Source: Zymomonas sp. (GTDB taxonomy: Bacteria; Pseudomonadota; Alphaproteobacteria; Sphingomonadales; Sphingomonadaceae). Taken from it: a stretch of DNA of 20,743 nt. A program made the position numbers and the translations under genes. Location: the NCBI GenBank assembly GCA_027489105.1, contig JAIYAJ010000195.1:1-20743 (forward strand), read 5' to 3'. Shown in pieces: positions 15,102 to 20,743 of the stretch. Below the pieces are notes generated by a model. It made no database searches. It had not been told where the DNA came from and saw only the letters and a program-made list of their open reading frames with translations. Each line of letters starts with the position of its first letter. The first letter of the stretch is position 1.

Positions 15102-16295
15102 ATGTTCGGAGCAATCTATATCGGGCTGAGTGGCATGCAGGCCTATTCCAAAGGCCTGCAAACGATCAGCAATAATGTCGCAAATCTGAACTCCCCTGGC
15201 TTCAAGGCAAGCACGGCCACGTTCTCGGATGCATTCAACTACGGCGGTTCGGGCATGACGCTCTCCAGCGGGACGAACAGCGAGCAAGCCGGGGCGGGCG
15301 TTCGCTTCTCGTCGCCGCAAACCGACTTCCGTCAGGGAGACCTGCGCCAGTCCAACGGTGATCTCGACTTAGCGATCCAAGGAGCGGGTTTTCTGGTCTT
15401 ACTCGACGGCGACAAGACCGCCTATGCGCGCACTGGTCAGTTCTCGGTCAACGACAAAGGCTACATCGTTCTACAGGGTACTGATAGCCGGCTTGCAACA
15501 CTCGACGAAAGCGGCAAGGCCGTGGCGCTAACTATTGATGGCGAGCGCACTCAAAAGCCGGTCGCCACTACGCGCATCACCTTCTCCGACAACCTCTCCT
15601 CGGGGTCGTTCAGTGCGACAGTTTCCGACATCGCCGTGTATGACTCGCTTGGTGGCAAGCATACCTGGCAGGTGCGGTTCAGCCGTCCGGAAACAAGTAC
15701 GACTCTCGACTGGGCGGTTACCGTGACTGACCAGACGGGGCGGACGGTCGGCACCTCGACTCTCAAGTTTATCGGCGGTGTCGTTGACCCAACAACTGAA
15801 ACCCTTACCATCACGGACACGCCGCCTAACGCCGCGCCGATGTCCGTGGTGCTAGACTTTTCGAAAGAAGTCGACGGATTCTCGACAGGTACGAGTTCCA
15901 CGATCCGAGCGAGCGCGGTGGACGGAAACGGCGCGAGTGCGCTGTCAAGCGTCACAATCGACGATGCGGGCAAAGTCAAGCTTACCTACGCCGATAAAAA
16001 CACCAAATTAATCGGAGCGGTAGCGCTTGCCGATTTTCGTGATCCACAGGCTCTGCAGCGCGTTGGCAACGGCCTGTTCGTCAATCAGGGCGGGGAACGC
16101 CCCCGGCTGCTGGCTAGTGCAGCCGATGGAATCGGTAAGCTTGTCTCGCGTCAAGTGGAAGCCTCTAACGTCGACCTCAGTCAGGAGTTTGGTGATCTCA
16201 TCCTGGTCCAGCGCGGTTTTCAGGCATCATCGCAGGTCGTGAGCGCATCCAATGAGATGATTCAGCAACTGTTCGGCATCCGAGGGCAGGGATGA
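15102..16295 (+). CDS. flgE: Flagellar hook protein FlgE
   Basis: FlgE polymerises into the hook, the universal joint. The 397-aa product, a typical hook size, has the axial-protein N-terminus MFGAIYIGLSGMQAYSKGLQ followed by TISNNVANLNSPGFK. The conserved NGDLDLAIQGAGFLVL segment and a variable beta-rich middle (DIAVYDSLGGKHTWQVRFSR is the usual D1/D2 hinge) follow. The C-terminal block reads RQVEASNVDLSQEFGDLILVQRGFQASSQVVSASNEMIQQL. AAGAGGAAC lies just before ATG 15102. The 3' end overlaps the SpoA-domain gene by 4 bp. Confidence 0.97.
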   Translation: MFGAIYIGLSGMQAYSKGLQTISNNVANLNSPGFKASTATFSDAFNYGGSGMTLSSGTNSEQAGAGVRFSSPQTDFRQGDLRQSNGDLDLAIQGAGFLVLLDGDKTAYARTGQFSVNDKGYIVLQGTDSRLATLDESGKAVALTIDGERTQKPVATTRITFSDNLSSGSFSATVSDIAVYDSLGGKHTWQVRFSRPETSTTLDWAVTVTDQTGRTVGTSTLKFIGGVVDPTTETLTITDTPPNAAPMSVVLDFSKEVDGFSTGTSSTIRASAVDGNGASALSSVTIDDAGKVKLTYADKNTKLIGAVALADFRDPQALQRVGNGLFVNQGGERPRLLASAADGIGKLVSRQVEASNVDLSQEFGDLILVQRGFQASSQVVSASNEMIQQLFGIRGQG

Positions 16296-17041
16296 ATGCT
16301 GCAGTGCGCGAATGGCTGCCGCCTGGTGCCGATGGCGGCCCAGCGGTCCTTCGCTTTCTCAATATCATTGTCGCAGCTTGGAGTGAGCGCTGGTTCAACG
16401 ACGCAATTTATACCGTCGCTTGCGTTATGGCGGGCGATGCGGCTCGGCAGCGTGTCGAACAGGATGATGAAGTGATCAGCAACACGCGCTGCGTGGTCGC
16501 GCGGTTGCTGGCACACGGCCGGGCGATGCTGATTAGTCAGGCACTGAGTCCGGAGGGTCAGTCGCTTGATGATGAGCGTGACCAATTGCTGCTGCATACT
16601 TTCGTCGGGGCAATCGTACAGGACCTCGTCGACCGGCTTGATCAGGCACTCGGACATACGGCTGCGGAGAGAACCGCATCCGCCAGTCTGGCCATCATAC
16701 TGCGCGATTCGCGGCAACGCGACATCCTGTCGATCCGGTTTTCGCCAACTGCTCATCGCAAGTTGATTGATAAGGCTCTACCGACACCGCGTTTGGGTGG
16801 GCCTCTCGATTATCGTGGGCGTGTTCTAGGCGACCGAGCAGTACCGGTTTGCGGGCGCGTCGGGCAGGCTCAGCTCGAGTTGGGGGCGTTGAGGACGCTT
16901 GCGCTTGGGGATGTGGTCGTGCTCGACCGTAAAGTCAGTGACGGAATCGAACTGATTACTGGCGCCGGCCGAGCCTTTGCAGCCGCTGAGCTTCATTTCA
17001 AAGACGATCGCATCGAAGCTCATGTCATCCGGCGCTTCTGA
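16292..17041 (+). CDS. FliM/SctQ-like C-ring protein with a C-terminal SpoA domain
   Basis: This gene stands where fliM is expected, directly before fliN. Of its 249 aa, the last 70 (about 180-247: VPVCGRVGQAQLELGALRTL with ALGDVVVLDR, then AAAELHFKDDRIEAHVI) form a SpoA (FliM/FliN/SctQ) domain. The rest is unlike FliM: there is no N-terminal EIDxLL-type CheY-binding motif and no recognisable CheC-like middle domain with its GGxG FliG-binding loop, and it is about 80 residues shorter than FliM. The build (divergent N-terminal half plus one SpoA domain) is nearer to injectisome SctQ. It likely pairs with FliN to make a simplified C ring or sorting platform. The start overlaps flgE (ATGA). Confidence 0.75.
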   Translation: MNAAVREWLPPGADGGPAVLRFLNIIVAAWSERWFNDAIYTVACVMAGDAARQRVEQDDEVISNTRCVVARLLAHGRAMLISQALSPEGQSLDDERDQLLLHTFVGAIVQDLVDRLDQALGHTAAERTASASLAIILRDSRQRDILSIRFSPTAHRKLIDKALPTPRLGGPLDYRGRVLGDRAVPVCGRVGQAQLELGALRTLALGDVVVLDRKVSDGIELITGAGRAFAAAELHFKDDRIEAHVIRRF

Positions 17042-17077
17042 TAATCTCTGTTCCTTTTCACATACTGAAAGTAGCTT

Positions 17078-17356
17078 ATGTCGACCGCCGACAACACCAC
17101 CGCTATCGCCATGCCGACCCATACACTATTCGATGATATCGAGGTATCCGTTACCGTCCGGCTTGGCGATACGATCATGACTATCGCGGAAATCAAGGCC
17201 CTGAAGCAGGGCGCGGTAGTGCCTCTCAGCCTGCGGCTCAACGAACCGGCAGTCCTTTATCTGAAGGATAGGCCCATAGCACGGGGCGAAGTTGTCGCGG
17301 TGGAAGAGAACTTTGCCTTGCGCATCATTGAGATTGCGCCAGTCGATCCGGCATGA
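17078..17356 (+). CDS. fliN: Flagellar motor switch / C-ring protein FliN
   Basis: FliN makes the lower part of the C ring and helps load export complexes. The 92-aa product is a classic SpoA domain: DDIEVSVTVRLGDTIMTIAEIKALKQGAVVPLSLRLNEPAVLYLKDRPIARGEVVAVEENFALRIIEI. This matches the VxVELG...LxLGxVIxLxxxxxxPVxxxVNxxxxARGEVVxVxExFGVRI pattern of FliN. A short variable N-terminus replaces the longer tail of enteric FliN. No strong ribosome-binding sequence precedes ATG 17078. The 36-bp gap before it is one of the larger gaps in the operon. It overlaps fliO by 4 bp. Confidence 0.93.
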   Translation: MSTADNTTAIAMPTHTLFDDIEVSVTVRLGDTIMTIAEIKALKQGAVVPLSLRLNEPAVLYLKDRPIARGEVVAVEENFALRIIEIAPVDPA

Positions 17357-17739
17357 AGAAGTTGTTGACCCGCTGTGGTGCGGCTGGTTTTCTCCTGACA
17401 GAGCCCTTCCCGGGGGTGGCCCAGACGCTCGGCCATGGCGCCGAGAGCGGCCCGCCAATCTGGCGCGTATTACTTGCTCTTACCATTTGCTTGGCGTTGG
17501 CCGTAGGAGGTGCGCTTGCGCTGCGCTGGCGGATGCGCGGTGGCGGGCTAGTGATTCCGACCATGAGTGGGAGGCGAGTCATGCTGCTCGAACGCACAAG
17601 GTTGAGCCACCAAGTGGATCTGTGCCTGGTACGCTGTGACGGCCGGGAATTCCTGATCACTACCTCTCCAACCGATACCCGGTTCGGCCCCGAACTCACA
17701 CCGGCTGCGACATCTGACGGTGATGATGATGCGATCTAG
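17353..17739 (+). CDS. fliO: Flagellar export accessory protein FliO
   Basis: FliO assists assembly of the FliP ring of the export gate. The 128-aa product has the FliO layout: an N-terminal segment that may be a signal-like region, one strong membrane helix (about 37-58: WRVLLALTICLALAVGGALAL) followed by basic residues, and a small cytoplasmic domain with SGRRVMLLERTRLSHQVDLCLVRCDGREFLI, which fits the LxxxxRxxLxxxxxLxLVxxxGxxxLIG motif of FliO (LIG becomes LIT). Position between fliN and fliP supports it. It overlaps fliN by 4 bp and fliP by up to 20 bp. Confidence 0.88.
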   Translation: MKKLLTRCGAAGFLLTEPFPGVAQTLGHGAESGPPIWRVLLALTICLALAVGGALALRWRMRGGGLVIPTMSGRRVMLLERTRLSHQVDLCLVRCDGREFLITTSPTDTRFGPELTPAATSDGDDDAI

Positions 17740-18460
17740 CCAGTCCAGGATGCTCGGCTTTGCAGCGATCCTTCTGGTGGCAGCGCTCGCCGAGAGCCCC
17801 GTTGGCGCGGCGCCTGAAGCAACGCTGGGACCAGCAAGCACTGACCTGATTCGAACAGCCGTAGTGCTCAGCCTAATGGCGCTGATCCCGGCTTTCTTGA
17901 TCTGCACCACCTCTTTCGTCCGTGTCATTGTCGTGCTCTCGATGATTCGGCACGCCTTTGGAATGCCGGAAACTCCTCCCAATCAAGTGCTGGTCAGCTT
18001 GGCGCTGTTTCTGACCGCTTTTTCTATGGCTCCAGTGCTGGAGCGGGTGAACAACGATGCACTTCAACCCTTCCTGACCGCAGACATAGGTCCCAAGGAA
18101 GCGATGGAGCGGGGGGCTGGTCCCATAAGACAGTTCATGCTGCGGCAAGTCAGCGACCGTGATATCAAGACGATCTATGACATTTCGAGAAAACCCTTGC
18201 CGGATAGCGCTAAGGAAGTTGGCCTCCTTCAGTTGACACCTGCATTCATGCTCAACGAGTTAAGGGTCGCTTTCAGGATTGGTTTCGTCGTGTTGCTTCC
18301 CTTTCTTATGATTGATCTTGTCGTATCTAGTATCCTCCTTGCGCTTGGCATGCTGATGGTACCGCCTTCGACCTTATCATTGCCCATAAAGGTACTGATG
18401 TTCGTGCTGATCGATGGCTGGAGTTTGGTGCTGGAAGGCGTGCTGGGCAGTTTTCGATGA
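17723..18460 (+). CDS. fliP: Flagellar export gate protein FliP
   Basis: FliP is the pentameric core of the export gate, assembling with the FliQ and FliR encoded 16 kb upstream. The product (about 245 aa) has a cleavable signal peptide ending SPVGAAPEA, as known for FliP. The two PROSITE-type FliP regions follow: LIPAFLICTTSFVRVIVVLSMIRHAFG (about 55-80) and PPNQVLVSLALFLTAFSMAP (about 85-104). The C-terminal LQLTPAFMLNELRVAFRIGFVVLLPFLMIDLVVSSILLALGMLMV is also typical. The start is ambiguous: GTG 17720 or ATG 17723, 17726 or 17729 are consecutive in-frame codons within fliO. The stop overlaps the sigma factor gene (ATGA). Confidence 0.96.
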   Translation: MMMRSSQSRMLGFAAILLVAALAESPVGAAPEATLGPASTDLIRTAVVLSLMALIPAFLICTTSFVRVIVVLSMIRHAFGMPETPPNQVLVSLALFLTAFSMAPVLERVNNDALQPFLTADIGPKEAMERGAGPIRQFMLRQVSDRDIKTIYDISRKPLPDSAKEVGLLQLTPAFMLNELRVAFRIGFVVLLPFLMIDLVVSSILLALGMLMVPPSTLSLPIKVLMFVLIDGWSLVLEGVLGSFR

Positions 18461-19194
18461 CGTTCGCTGCGCCAGCCGATGAAGAGCATGGCAGTGAGGC
18501 TAGCGAAGCTGCGCTCTGGGCTGCGGTGCGAAAAGAGGGGTCGATGGAGGCGCGTAGTCGCCTGTTCGAGAGAAACATCGACTTGGCCCGGAGGCTTGCT
18601 CGGCGCCATTTCCAGGATCGCGCAACGGGAGATATCGATTACCATGATCTTCTGCAGTCTGCTTGTGCAGGCCTGCTGGAGGCGATAGACCGTTTCGATC
18701 CATCTTTGGGGGTGCCTTTCACCGGCTTTGCACGAAAACGCATTACGGGTAGTATTCTCGATGCGATTGCCAAAGCCAGCGAGTATCGCGAACAACTTAC
18801 ACACTATCGACGCTGTCAAACGGACCGTCTGGGTTCGTTGCGAACCCCTCCATCTGGAGACCTTGCAGACAGTCTAGAAGGTTTCGCTGACATGCTTGTA
18901 GGCTTGGCGATTGGGCTCATAATAGAAGAGCGTGCTGCATCGGAGGCCGAAATCAACGCTTATGAGAGCCTGGCGTGGCGGGAGACTGTCAAGGCCGTTC
19001 ATGTAGCGATTGATGGGTTGCCTGATCGCGAAAGGCTGATCCTGCGTGGCCATTATGAAGGGTTGCTTGGTTTTGAGCAGTTGGCAAGCCTGCTAGGGGT
19101 TAGCAAAGGCAGAGTGTCGCAACTACATCGCGCGGCGCTGACGACTTTACGCAAGCGTCTCGGACGCAATAATCCTTTCACCTTCAGCGGATAA
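18457..19194 (+). CDS. fliA: Sigma-28-type flagellar RNA polymerase sigma factor (FliA-like)
   Basis: The 245-aa product is a sigma-70 family member of the FliA group. Sigma region 2 spans about 38-105 (NIDLARRLARRHF, DYHDLLQSACAGLLEAIDRFDPSLGVPFTGFARKRITGSILDAI). Region 4 spans about 187-235, with helix-turn-helix GFEQLASLLGVSKGRVSQLHRAALTTLRKRL. FliA normally switches on late flagellar promoters and is held by FlgM until the hook is complete. Two things differ. Region 2.4/3 lacks the usual D-x-x-PR-x-x-R motif (here KASEYREQLTHYRR). The linker holds a hydrophobic stretch, GFADMLVGLAIGLIIEE. It lies in the same operon as the export genes, overlapping fliP by 4 bp. No flgM is present in the window. 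Confidence 0.85.
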   Translation: MTFAAPADEEHGSEASEAALWAAVRKEGSMEARSRLFERNIDLARRLARRHFQDRATGDIDYHDLLQSACAGLLEAIDRFDPSLGVPFTGFARKRITGSILDAIAKASEYREQLTHYRRCQTDRLGSLRTPPSGDLADSLEGFADMLVGLAIGLIIEERAASEAEINAYESLAWRETVKAVHVAIDGLPDRERLILRGHYEGLLGFEQLASLLGVSKGRVSQLHRAALTTLRKRLGRNNPFTFSG

Positions 19195-19201
19195 TGGCGA
19201 G

Positions 19202-19762
19202 ATGAGGATGTCACAAGATGCATGCCCGGATAGCGCGATGAGCGAACTCACCACCGCGCTCGCTCAGGGTGACCTCGATGCTATGGAGCAGCTTGATGGT
19301 CTGATCGAGCGATTTCCAGGCGATGCGCGGCTGCATTTCCTCAGAGGTTCTGTACTGGCTAGCGATGGCCAGTTCGACGCGGGGCGCGAGGCGATGAGGC
19401 ACGCCATTGCACTGGCTCCTGGTTATGATCTGGCGCGCTTCCAACTGGGCCTGCTCGAACTTTCGTCGGGTGATGCGGGCGCCGCGGAGGCTACGCTGGG
19501 CCCGTTGCTCGATCTTGATGATAACAATTATTTACGGCTATTTGCGGAAGGGTTGGGTCATCTCGTGCGTGACGAGTTCGATGCCTGCCGACGCGTTCTC
19601 GTAAAGGGAATGGCGATAAACCAGGCGATTCCGAAGATGAACGAGGATATGCAGATCCTTCTCGATCAGCTACCCGCGAGTCCTGACCAGGGCGGTCAAG
19701 CTGAAACATCCGAAACTCAGATGTTGCTTCAGAGTCTGAATGGTCCGCACACGCAGCATTGA
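19202..19762 (+). CDS. TPR-repeat protein, possible export chaperone
   Basis: The 186-aa product contains about three tetratricopeptide-like repeats (roughly 45-150): ARLHFLRGSVLASDGQFDAGREAMRHAIALAPGYDLARFQLGLLELSSGDAGAAEATLGPLLD shows the W-LG-Y-A-F-A-P spacing of TPR units. No signal peptide or membrane segment is seen, so it is probably cytoplasmic. TPR proteins beside type III export genes are often chaperones or regulators (for example the SycD/LcrH class), but nothing here fixes a substrate. It starts 7 bp after the sigma factor gene. It is the penultimate gene of the operon. Confidence 0.75.
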   Translation: MRMSQDACPDSAMSELTTALAQGDLDAMEQLDGLIERFPGDARLHFLRGSVLASDGQFDAGREAMRHAIALAPGYDLARFQLGLLELSSGDAGAAEATLGPLLDLDDNNYLRLFAEGLGHLVRDEFDACRRVLVKGMAINQAIPKMNEDMQILLDQLPASPDQGGQAETSETQMLLQSLNGPHTQH

Positions 19763-19770
19763 GTATTAGC

Positions 19771-20118
19771 ATGGATCCGATCTCTAACGCTGACCGTATA
19801 GCGGCGGTCCTACGGCAGACCTTGCGGGAGCGGCTTGGGCCTGGCCGCAGTGGGACTGCCGCCAGAGGTGATGACTCTGCCAGTCATCTGCTGAGCCGCC
19901 TATCGGCCGCTCGCGCGATCGCTGCAATCAGGGGCATCAATGATCGAGAACGAAGGCGTGCGTTGGTTCAGGCACTGTTGGCCCAAAAATTCGGGCTTGA
20001 ACTTCTCAACGATGCGCACTTCCAGCAGTTGGTATCGAGAGTTAGCCAGGTTATCGAGGATGACGCGGAAATTGTCGATTATCTAACCCGAATTATGAAA
20101 GACCTGCATAATACTTAA
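19771..20118 (+). CDS. Unrecognised 115-aa protein, last gene of the operon
   Basis: I do not recognise this protein. It is small, soluble and mostly helical (ASHLLSRLSAARAIAAIRGI, NDRERRRALVQALLAQKFGLELL, FQQLVSRVSQVIEDDAEIVDYLTRIMKDL), with no signal peptide, membrane helix or catalytic motif. The start is either ATG 19771, 8 bp past the TPR gene, or TTG 19759, which would overlap that gene by 4 bp in ATGA-like style. Neither has a clear ribosome-binding sequence. Its position at the end of a flagellar operon next to a TPR gene suggests a chaperone, an anti-sigma-like partner or a system-specific component. This is inference from context only. Confidence 0.7.
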   Translation: MDPISNADRIAAVLRQTLRERLGPGRSGTAARGDDSASHLLSRLSAARAIAAIRGINDRERRRALVQALLAQKFGLELLNDAHFQQLVSRVSQVIEDDAEIVDYLTRIMKDLHNT

Positions 20119-20194
20119 GGGCGCTTGCCAGAAAAATTAATTTCAGCGCATTGGTATCTGATAGCAGGTCGTTCAATATCATCGCTACGTGGCA
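20119..20194 (+). other. Gap between the last operon gene and the IS256-type remnant
   Basis: 76 bp, less GC-rich than the operon, no gene. GCGCT (20121-20125) and AGCGC (20145-20149) can pair around GAAA/TTTC, giving an imperfect hairpin just after the last stop codon. It has no following T-run, so it is a weak candidate terminator at best. Confidence 0.3.
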
Positions 20195-20219
20195 GGGACT
20201 GTCAGGAATTTTGTGCGGG
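20195..20219. repeat. Probable left terminal repeat of the IS256-type element
   Basis: GGGACTGTCAGGAATTTTGT begins here, about 60 bp before the transposase start. It resembles the G-rich ends with a CTGTCAGxAATT core that I associate with many IS256-family elements. The right end is not in the window, so neither the repeat partner nor a target duplication can be checked. Confidence 0.4.
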
Positions 20220-20252
20220 AGGCCATAGGATGGAATGGAAGGGACCATCGAT

Positions 20253-20627
20253 ATGGCAATCGCCAAGGACGTTTTGGACCAGCTTCTGGCTGGTCGTGAC
20301 CCGCAGGAACTGTTCGCCAAGGATGGTCTGCTCGACGAGCTGAAGAAGGCGCTGTCGGAGCGGATGCTGTCGGCAGAGCTCGACGATCATCTGGAGAACG
20401 AAGGCGCTGCAGGCACCATCAACCGGCGCAACGGGTCGTCGAGGAAGACGATGCTGACGGGCACATCGAAGGTGACGCTGGACGTGCCACGCGACCGGGC
20501 GGGGACGTTCGACCCGAAGCTCATCGCCAAATACCAGCGCCGTTTCCCCGACTTCGACGACAAGATCATCTCGATGTACGCGCGCGGGATGACGGTGCGT
20601 GAAATCCGCGGGCACCTCGAGGAGTGA
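20253..20627 (+). pseudogene. IS256-family (mutator-type) transposase, N-terminal fragment
   Basis: The 124 readable residues match the N-terminus of IS256-family transposases: MAIAKDVLDQLLAGRDPQEL, then FAKDGLLDELKKALSERMLSAELDDHLENE, RRNGSSRKTMLTGTSKVTLDVPRDRAGTF, PKLIAKYQRRFPDFDDKIISMYARGMTVREIRGHLEE. Full proteins are about 400 aa and continue with LYG...SP..IS after HLEE. Here a TGA (20625-20627) follows at once and the sequence becomes non-coding, so the DDE catalytic domain is lost. I prefer ATG 20253, with AAGGGA eight bases upstream; ATG 20235 is also in frame. The abrupt break suggests a second insertion at about 20624, so the rest of the gene may lie beyond the window. Confidence 0.9.
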
Positions 20628-20743
20628 CGTGCACCCCTGATTGTTACCAGTCAGGAGTAGAGTCTCGCTCCTTCATGATGTTTGATTGATGGGATGGCAA
20701 CCGGTCTGGGGGCATGCCCCCAGACCGGTTGGCCGGCGATGTC
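20625..20743. mobile_element. End of an unidentified insertion interrupting the IS256-type transposase
   Basis: From about 20625 the sequence no longer resembles IS256 coding sequence and contains no ORF up to the window edge. It holds an 8-bp stem (CCTGATTG 20636-20643 / CAGTCAGG 20648-20655, one G-T pair) and a long perfect palindrome (20698-20731). Structured, non-coding termini are common in several IS groups, including IS110-like elements with a non-coding end. The family cannot be decided from 119 bp. Confidence 0.45.
20698..20731. repeat. Perfect 34-bp palindrome
   Basis: CAACCGGTCTGGGGGCA is followed directly by its exact reverse complement, giving a 34-bp dyad with no spacer (central GCATGC). 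It would extrude as a cruciform or, when transcribed, form a very stable hairpin. It lies in the non-coding sequence that breaks the IS256-type gene, so it most likely belongs to the invading element, as a terminator, a transposase recognition site or part of a structured RNA. Confidence 0.85.

Noticed and set aside
1..20743. CRISPR arrays, tRNA or rRNA genes, toxin-antitoxin pairs
   Set aside because: No regularly spaced repeats, no cloverleaf or rRNA sequence, and no small gene pair with such motifs were seen.

Overview
The window is dominated by a flagellar gene cluster of a Gram-negative bacterium. About 19 kb (976-20115) is transcribed entirely on the + strand, with about 25 tightly packed genes. 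Base composition is GC-rich, FlgD is short (132 aa), and rod, P-ring and L-ring genes are present. With the IS256-type and REP-associated (RAYT) transposase remnants, this suggests an alphaproteobacterium, most plausibly a sphingomonad. That placement is an inference from general features; no rRNA or marker gene is present.

Layout. (1) 1-975: a decayed RAYT transposase (premature stop plus frameshift) and a short non-coding leader. (2) 976-5128: export gate genes fliQ-fliR-flhB-flhA. (3) 5211-9560: flgF-flgG-flgA-flgH-flgI-flgB-flgC, encoding the rod, the P and L rings and the P-ring chaperone. (4) 9557-14710: fliE, a short fliF, an unrecognised 112-aa gene where fliG is expected, fliH, the ATPase gene fliI, a fliJ-like gene and a fliK-like gene. 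(5) 14691-16295: flgD and flgE. (6) 16292-18460: a degenerate SpoA-domain (FliM/SctQ-like) gene, fliN, fliO and fliP. (7) 18457-20115: a sigma-28-type sigma factor gene, a TPR protein gene and an unknown 115-aa protein gene. (8) 20195-20743: a truncated IS256-type element cut by a second, unidentified sequence that carries a perfect 34-bp palindrome.

The genes encode the core of a hook-basal body: export gate (FlhA, FlhB, FliO, FliP, FliQ, FliR), ATPase complex (FliH, FliI, FliJ), MS ring (FliF), rod (FliE, FlgB, FlgC, FlgF, FlgG), P and L rings (FlgI, FlgH), hook (FlgD, FlgE, a FliK candidate), a reduced C-ring set and a sigma factor. Almost every junction is an ATGA or TGATG overlap, or a gap of under 40 bp, so translation is probably coupled. 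Not in the window: a recognisable fliG, canonical fliM, motAB, flgJ, flgK, flgL, fliD, fliC, flgM, flgN. They may lie elsewhere in the genome.

The most interesting signal is the rotor. FliF lacks the usual collar insertion and the FliG-binding tail. The fliG slot holds a 112-aa protein. The FliM position holds a 249-aa SctQ-like protein. A run of seven Gs at the 3' end of fliF would fuse FliF in frame to the 112-aa protein if one G were lost. Together with an L-ring protein without a lipobox and an FlhB with NPIH in place of NPTH, this points to an unusual flagellar subtype whose rotor may be built or driven differently from the textbook motor.
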